The notes beneath the pieces were generated by a model. That model was not told the DNA's origin. It searched no databases and saw only the letters and a list, made by a program, of their open reading frames with translations. From assembly GCA_910577505.1 (NCBI GenBank), contig CAJTLN010000002.1, forward strand, positions 124,001-188,000: DNA of 64,000 nucleotides, in the 5' to 3' direction. The stretch is from an uncultured Bacilli bacterium (GTDB lineage Bacteria; Bacillota_I; Bacilli_A; RF39; UBA660). The stretch's first letter is position 1, and every line of letters starts with the position of its first letter. The translations under genes were made by a program, and so were the position numbers. Shown in pieces: positions 60,045 through 64,000 of this stretch.

Positions 60045-60686
60045 ATGGAAAAAGAAAATTTTCAAAGTAAAAGAAATAAAATAATTACAGGAGCTGCTAA
60101 AGCGACTGCATGTGTTGCTTTAACAGGCTTAATAGCTGGTAGTTTAGGCTTAAGATTAGCATCTTTAGAATGTGGAGCAAATCATTCTGTTGATTCTATG
60201 TGTCCAATGGCTAAAATAGAAATGGCATTATTTGGAGTAGAAGCTGGAATGGAACATCAAGCTCATGATATAGAAAGATACAATTATATGACTAATGATA
60301 GTAAAGTATATACTACTGGAGTTACTTATATGCCAGCTGGATCTTATATAGTTCCCGAGGGATATGTATTAAAAGTAGATGAAAATGGTCAAGCATATGG
60401 ATATAAGGAAGTAGAAGTTTTATCAAAAACTTATATTAATGAATTAGGTCAAGAACAAAAAGCTTATTATTTACCTGAAGGTGGAGTTATAGGTCAAAAT
60501 ATTGATGGAAGCATGTATGGTTATCAAAGAGCAGAAGCTACTCAATTAGATGGAGATACCATTTATTATACTTTAGTAAAAGAAACAGAAGATGGCTTAG
60601 TTACTCAAGAAAAAGCTTTTATTTATGATGATACTACTAATGGTATTACTATATCAGAATATCCAGTTTTAAGAAAAACAAAATAG
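60045..60686 (+). CDS. Hypothetical membrane-anchored protein
   Basis: The 213-residue product has a basic start (EKENFQSKRNK), an Ala/Gly/Leu-rich hydrophobic segment (~15-35) and an outside part of ~175 residues. That part has two related blocks around YMPAGSYIVPEGYVLKVDENGQAYGYKEVEVLSKTYI and YYLPEGGVIGQNIDGSMYGYQRAEA (each with Y-x-P-x-G and G-Q-x-Y-G-Y). This suggests a small internal beta repeat. No function is known. The nearest ribosome site, AAAGAGG, is 14 bases from the ATG, an unusually long gap. Confidence 0.6.
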   Translation: MEKENFQSKRNKIITGAAKATACVALTGLIAGSLGLRLASLECGANHSVDSMCPMAKIEMALFGVEAGMEHQAHDIERYNYMTNDSKVYTTGVTYMPAGSYIVPEGYVLKVDENGQAYGYKEVEVLSKTYINELGQEQKAYYLPEGGVIGQNIDGSMYGYQRAEATQLDGDTIYYTLVKETEDGLVTQEKAFIYDDTTNGITISEYPVLRKTK

Positions 60687-60707
60687 AAGATGTAAAATCT
60701 TCTTTTT
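60686..60707 (+). terminator. Intrinsic terminator
   Basis: GAAGAT, GTAAA, ATCTTC (60686-60702), then five T. Confidence 0.75.
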
Positions 60708-60723
60708 GATTGACATTATATAT

Positions 60724-60753
60724 TTGACTTTAGAATATAATATTTGGTACAAT
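60724..60753 (+). promoter_or_regulatory. Promoter of the 60789 gene
   Basis: TTGACT (60724-60729), 18-base spacer, TACAAT (60748-60753) with TGG before it. A second possible TTGACA at 60710-60715 with TATAAT at 60736-60741 has a 20-base spacer and is less likely. Confidence 0.5.
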
Positions 60754-60788
60754 GATAGTCCCTGCAAAAAGAAAAGGAATGATAAATA

Positions 60789-61097
60789 ATGAAAAATATA
60801 TATGCAAACGGAAATTTAAGAGATTATGTAATGAATAACTATGTTAAGTATTTTGATTTAACTAAAGGACGTGAAATGGAACTTTCATATTTGTTAGGAA
60901 TTTGTAATGCTTCTTTGATAGATGTAGAACAGTTTAAAGAAGTATTTGGATTACAAGCAGAAGGATTTTTAGGTGTATTTAAGTACTTAGCTGATGGAGC
61001 TAATTTAGAAAAGATTGTTCAATATGGAAATATGTGTTTAAGTGATGCTATGACTCAAATGGAGAGTATGAGAATGCCACAAGGAATAAGTCTATAA
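60789..61097 (+). CDS. Hypothetical small helical protein
   Basis: The 102-residue product has no signal or membrane segment and looks fully helical, ending in MESMRMPQGISL. Patterns such as REMELSYLLGICNASLID and FKYLADGANLEKIVQYGN suggest short paired helices. I recognise no family. It has its own promoter and a terminator that overlaps its stop. AAGGAATG lies upstream of the ATG. Confidence 0.55.
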   Translation: MKNIYANGNLRDYVMNNYVKYFDLTKGREMELSYLLGICNASLIDVEQFKEVFGLQAEGFLGVFKYLADGANLEKIVQYGNMCLSDAMTQMESMRMPQGISL

Positions 61098-61109
61098 GAC
61101 TTATTTTTA
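61085..61109 (+). terminator. Intrinsic terminator
   Basis: AATAAGTCT (61085-61093) pairs with AGACTTATT (61097-61105), loop ATA, then T. The left arm is coding. Confidence 0.75.
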
Positions 61110-61169
61110 TTTGCTTAAGTAAGAGGTTAAGAGTATAATATAAGATACTTTTTGAAGAGGGTGGTACAA

Positions 61170-61739
61170 ATGACTTTTACAGATGAAGAAAATAAAGTTT
61201 ATTTTAATAATGATTTTGATTTGATGTTGTTGTTAGCGAGACAAGAAGAGATTATAGAATCTGGAGTGGCTTTTAATGGTGAAGCTAAGATAGATGATAA
61301 TATTTCAGTTATTACAGAAAAGGAAGTTAATTTAGGTAAGACATTGTCTGATACACATAAAACATATTTAAAGGTTATGGAAATGCGTGAACTTACAGAA
61401 GAAGAAATGAAGTATGTTAATAAATCTCGCGAGTTTTTATCTAAAATGTTTAATATTATGTTTTACAATAAGAAATTAATGGTTGCTTGGACAATGATTG
61501 TTGCTACGGCGCTAGGAATAAATATAGTAGCAGGAAATTTTTTAGGCGTTGCTTTACAAAGTCTTTGCTTGCTAATGGTTAATAGACCAATTAAATTTAT
61601 AAAAGAAGTAATAAAAATGTTTAAAAGAGATGCAAAAATAGAAGAACTATCTGAATATTTGAGAGATAAGCAAGTTTTAGGTTATGTAGATTCTGTAGAT
61701 GATAAAAAAGATATAAAAATGTATGCTAAGTTGAGATAA
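61170..61739 (+). CDS. First of three tandem related membrane proteins
   Basis: The start is the ATG at 61170, five bases after GAGGGTGG (61157-61164). The 189-residue product has a ~75-residue soluble start (VYFNNDFDLMLLLARQEEI...), a helical segment (KTYLKVMEMRELTEEEM), two adjacent hydrophobic helices near 105-145 and a cytoplasmic-looking end YVDSVDDKKDIKMYAKLR. The two genes downstream share this plan and the D-D/K-D-[LIV]-K-[ML]-Y ending. No family is known to me. Confidence 0.6.
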   Translation: MTFTDEENKVYFNNDFDLMLLLARQEEIIESGVAFNGEAKIDDNISVITEKEVNLGKTLSDTHKTYLKVMEMRELTEEEMKYVNKSREFLSKMFNIMFYNKKLMVAWTMIVATALGINIVAGNFLGVALQSLCLLMVNRPIKFIKEVIKMFKRDAKIEELSEYLRDKQVLGYVDSVDDKKDIKMYAKLR

Positions 61740-61751
61740 AAGGGAGTTTAT

Positions 61752-62354
61752 ATGGAATTAAAGGAAAATAAAATGCTTTTTACTTCAAAATATGATTTTG
61801 ATTTTTTATATAATTGCAATAAAGATTGTGAAACTGGATTAGAACTTAGTTTAGATAGAACATATGAGGAAATTAGTTTTGATAAGTATAATAATTGTAA
61901 TGCTCCTTTAGAATGCAAAGGATTAGATAATGAATGTGTTGATGTTCAGCTAAATAAGGGTGATGTGCCAAAAGCATATTTAAAAGTAGTTGAAATTTAT
62001 GAAATGAATGAAGCTGAAATTAGTATAGCTAATAAAATTAGATATATTTTAAAACTTGTAGTTGAAGGATTTTTTAGAAATGATGGTACTCGCTTGATGT
62101 GTGCTGGTATAGCTTATGGATTTGTGACTTATGATTTGTTGAAAGAGAATTATCTTGCAGCTCTTCTAATGTTTGCGTATTCTTTATTTTATACAGATAT
62201 AAGAAAAGGATTTAAAACATTAAAAGAATATTTAGATTCTACAAAAAGGAAGAAATTAGAGCTTGATTTGTTGGTATACGGAGTTTTGGATTATACTAAA
62301 GCAATGAAAAGTGTTGATGATGTTAAGATGTATTTAAAGAAGAAAGGAAGATAA
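61752..62354 (+). CDS. Second of three tandem related membrane proteins
   Basis: The 200-residue product repeats the plan of its neighbours: a soluble start with LFTSKYDFDFLYNCNKD, the helical KAYLKVVEIYEMNEAEI, hydrophobic segments at ~118-150 (LMCAGIAYGFVTYDLL, YLAALLMFAYSLFY) and the end MKSVDDVKMYLKKKGR. It has several Cys in the first half, unlike the first copy. It starts 12 bases after the first gene with AGGGAG, and the third copy starts 2 bases after its stop. Confidence 0.6.
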   Translation: MELKENKMLFTSKYDFDFLYNCNKDCETGLELSLDRTYEEISFDKYNNCNAPLECKGLDNECVDVQLNKGDVPKAYLKVVEIYEMNEAEISIANKIRYILKLVVEGFFRNDGTRLMCAGIAYGFVTYDLLKENYLAALLMFAYSLFYTDIRKGFKTLKEYLDSTKRKKLELDLLVYGVLDYTKAMKSVDDVKMYLKKKGR

Positions 62355-62356
62355 GA

Positions 62357-62998
62357 ATGGAAAAAATAGATGTAAGTATTGATGTTTTAGGAAAAAAGGG
62401 AGATATTCATTATACAAGTGGAACTTTATATACTAATAGTCCTAAATATTTTATGAAATATTATTTATGTAATGAAGTAGAAGAATGTGGAATAGTTCTT
62501 AGTGGGGAAGCAATAGCAAGATTTACTCCTCAAGAAATTAATACACAAACAAATAAAGAAGTTAAAAAGCCAGAAGATAAAAATGTTATTATGCCAACTG
62601 CTAAAGAAGCTATTGATAAATATAAAACAGCTTTAAAGGTTATTGATGTGGAAGAAATGGATAGAATTCATACATCTAGAGAAATATGGAAATGGATTAA
62701 AGAAGATATAGTTGATTTTGATAAAAGTAATGTTGCTATATTTGGCCTTCTTTGGTTGTTTTCTGATAAGAGTGTAGGATATACAGCATGGCTTGCTACT
62801 TTATGTTTATTATGTAATTTAAATTTGTATGAGGTAGTTAGAATGGTTAGAGCTATTTTTATAAAAGGATATAAAAAGGAATGTCTTGAAACAGAAGCGT
62901 GGCAGATGGGACTTAGTGAGTTAATTTATAATCCTGTTAAAAAAGATGATTTGAAGTTATATTTAAAAGTTAAAGATGGAAATTTTAGATTTAAATAA
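62357..62998 (+). CDS. Third of three tandem related membrane proteins
   Basis: The 213-residue product keeps the order: a soluble start (IHYTSGTLYTNSPKYFMKYYL), KYKTALKVIDVEEMDRI, hydrophobic segments near 130-160 (VAIFGLLWLFSD, YTAWLATLCLLCNLNLYEVV) and the end VKKDDLKLYLKVKDG. The three genes are divergent and read as an old tandem triplication, probably one transcript. A three-part membrane complex is an attractive but untested idea. AGGA lies before the ATG. Confidence 0.6.
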   Translation: MEKIDVSIDVLGKKGDIHYTSGTLYTNSPKYFMKYYLCNEVEECGIVLSGEAIARFTPQEINTQTNKEVKKPEDKNVIMPTAKEAIDKYKTALKVIDVEEMDRIHTSREIWKWIKEDIVDFDKSNVAIFGLLWLFSDKSVGYTAWLATLCLLCNLNLYEVVRMVRAIFIKGYKKECLETEAWQMGLSELIYNPVKKDDLKLYLKVKDGNFRFK

Positions 62999-63005
62999 GA
63001 AAAAC

Positions 63006-63034
63006 TTTACATATTAAAAAATATATCTTATAAT
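63006..63034 (+). promoter_or_regulatory. Promoter of the T-box-controlled alaS unit
   Basis: TTTACA (63006-63011), 17-base spacer, TATAAT (63029-63034). Confidence 0.75.
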
Positions 63035-63057
63035 CTATTTAGTTTTGTTAATTAATC

Positions 63058-63240
63058 AATGACGAAGACAAAGTATTTTGTAGTCATTAGAGAGACTTAG
63101 TGGTTGGTGGAAACTAAGATGATGAAAAAAGAAATAGCTACCTTCTGAGATTAATCGGGTTAAACCGTTATATGCAATTAAGTAAAATAAAGGATGGTAC
63201 CGCATTATTTGCTCCTTGGCAAGTAATGTGGTTTTTTAAT
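63058..63240 (+). promoter_or_regulatory. Alanine-specific T-box leader (tRNA-Ala sensing riboswitch)
   Basis: The leader shows the T-box parts in order. Stem I begins at ~63058 and includes the AGAGAG bulge and the GGTTGGTGGAA apical region. The specifier is GCT (63137-63139), an alanine codon followed by A, in a GAAATA-GCT-ACC loop. Stem II/III lies around 63150-63180, and the T-box TGGTACCGC at 63195-63203 pairs with the tRNA end. The terminator CCGCATTATTTGC / GCAAGTAATGTGG (63200-63212 with 63219-63231) precedes six T. Uncharged tRNA-Ala should stabilise the antiterminator and switch on the kinase-like gene and alaS. Confidence 0.93.
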
Positions 63241-63256
63241 TAAGAGGAGATGAAAT

Positions 63257-63772
63257 ATGAGAGTATTTTTAATAGCTGGGAAAGCTGGAAGTGGTAAGAA
63301 TGAAGTAGCTAATTTGATAAAAAAGAATTTATCTAATACAGTTATAACTAGTCTTAGTAAATATATTAAATTGTTTGCTTTAGAGTTAACTGATTGGGAT
63401 GGTAGAGATTTTAATAAGCCTCGAGCCTTTTTGCAAAATATGGGTGATACTTTAAGAGCTATAGATGAGGATTTCTTAGTTAAAAGAATGAAAGAAGATT
63501 TTACTGTTTATAAAAAATTAGCAATGGAAAATGTTGTTGTAGATTTGCGATTACGTCATGAAATAGAATATTTTAAAAAAATAGAAGAAATAGAAGTAAT
63601 AACAATTTATGTTGCCGCTTCATCTAGTTCAAGAGAACTAAGCGATGATGAAAAAAATCATCTAACAGAAATTGATTTAGATACATATAATCAATATGAT
63701 TATATAATAGAAAATCATTTTGATAAAAGATTAGAAGAGGACGTAAAAAGAATTTTGGAAGGAAGATGTTAA
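63257..63772 (+). CDS. P-loop nucleotide kinase-like protein co-regulated with alaS
   Basis: The 171-residue protein starts RVFLIAGKAGSGKNEVANLI, a P-loop at residues ~7-14, then DGRDFNKPRAFLQNMGDTLRAID and VVVDLRLRHEIEYFKKI. A DELSDDEKNHLTEIDLDTYNQYDY-like end follows, as in deoxynucleotide/dNMP kinases and related phage-type kinases. It has no membrane segment. The substrate is unknown. It sits between the alanine T-box and alaS with no terminator between, so charging of tRNA-Ala controls it too. A minor role in nucleotide supply is inference. Confidence 0.6.
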   Translation: MRVFLIAGKAGSGKNEVANLIKKNLSNTVITSLSKYIKLFALELTDWDGRDFNKPRAFLQNMGDTLRAIDEDFLVKRMKEDFTVYKKLAMENVVVDLRLRHEIEYFKKIEEIEVITIYVAASSSSRELSDDEKNHLTEIDLDTYNQYDYIIENHFDKRLEEDVKRILEGRC

Positions 63773-64000
63773 ATGAATTTAAAAGATATATATATAAATT
63801 TTTTTGTAAGTAAAGGACATAAGCAAATACCTAGTGCACCTGTAGTACCAGAAAATGATCCATCAGTATTATTTAATACAGCTGGAATGCAACCATTAAT
63901 CCCTTATTTAATGGGACAAACTCATCCATATGGGACAAGACTATGTGATTATCAAAAGTGTATTAGGACTAATGACTTGGAAGAAGTTGGTGATGTTACT
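63773..64000 (+). CDS. alaS: Alanyl-tRNA synthetase, 5' part (runs off the window)
   Basis: The 76 visible residues are a typical AlaRS start: MNLKDIYINFFVSKGHKQIPSAPVVPENDPSVLFNTAGMQPLIPYL, then HPYGTRLCDYQKCIRTNDLEEVGDVT (motif 1 region). The class II enzyme charges tRNA-Ala. The ATG at 63773 follows the previous stop directly, with GGAAGGAAG about 8 bases upstream. Control by the alanine T-box upstream agrees with the identity. The gene continues past the window. Confidence 0.97.
   Translation, partial: MNLKDIYINFFVSKGHKQIPSAPVVPENDPSVLFNTAGMQPLIPYLMGQTHPYGTRLCDYQKCIRTNDLEEVGDVT

Noticed and set aside
1..64000. Mycoplasma-type code (TGA as tryptophan)
   Set aside because: Several well-placed genes end at TGA with a terminator or next gene directly behind, and Trp is coded by TGG throughout.
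1..64000. CRISPR arrays, tRNA or rRNA genes, insertion sequences or prophage
   Set aside because: No regular direct repeats with spacers, cloverleaf-like sequences, rRNA motifs, terminal inverted repeats or phage structural genes were seen. The only mobile-linked call is the Rpn-like gene.

Overview
The window comes from a low-GC Gram-positive bacterium (Bacillota). Likely it is one of the small-genome, largely uncultured gut-associated Bacilli, but the exact lineage cannot be fixed from the sequence alone. The support is AT-rich third positions, strong AGGAGG/GGTGG ribosome sites, TTGACA/TATAAT and TGnTATAAT promoters, a T-box, a CIRCE element with HrcA, RbgA, RecD2, LTA synthase, and a SipW-type signal peptidase. 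TGA works as a stop (for example 636-638 and 20464-20466 on the minus strand), so this is not the Mycoplasma code. Almost all genes are on the plus strand. No tRNA, rRNA, CRISPR array or insertion sequence was seen.

Region by region: 1-6.5 kb holds a truncated membrane protein, an O-antigen-ligase-like polymerase, an Rpn-type PD-(D/E)XK protein with an EG-rich repeat tail, a nucleotidyltransferase, a YgjP-type metallopeptidase and an rRNA methyltransferase. 6.5-20 kb is a translation and genome-maintenance block: CYTH protein, rimM, trmD, rplS with its own promoter and leader, lepB, an HD-domain protein, tsaC, a second degenerate CYTH protein, rbgA, rnhB, an LTA synthase and topA. 20-35 kb carries lipoproteins with a shared cysteine-bounded domain, lepA, an AI-2E-type exporter, a dicarboxylate/amino-acid symporter, a Sel1-repeat protein, hemW, a gene broken by two compensating frameshifts, a large membrane-anchored repeat protein and a VanY/LdcB-type carboxypeptidase.

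35.1-42.7 kb is the most distinctive part: a SipW-type export locus. It has a small TasA/camelysin-like protein, a double-length SipW-like peptidase with a polytopic N-terminal half, a DUF5305-like anchor protein, and a 1297-residue protein that joins a SipW-type signal to three repeat modules and a NagZ-like GH3 domain. A small secreted-type protein follows behind its own promoter. A related module protein lies at 49.5 kb, beyond the heat-shock operon.

42.7-49.5 kb is hrcA-grpE-dnaK-pepF-dnaJ, with a consensus promoter, a CIRCE operator and a second inverted repeat around the -35 box. 49.5-63 kb mixes unrecognised membrane proteins with a DUF3267 zincin-like protein, mtaB, a DUF1292-like protein, recD2, a 47-residue membrane protein, a second AI-2E-type exporter, and a tandem trio of related membrane proteins. 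The window ends with an alanine T-box leader that controls a P-loop kinase-like gene and the start of alaS.

Family names are recalled from motifs; no database search was run.
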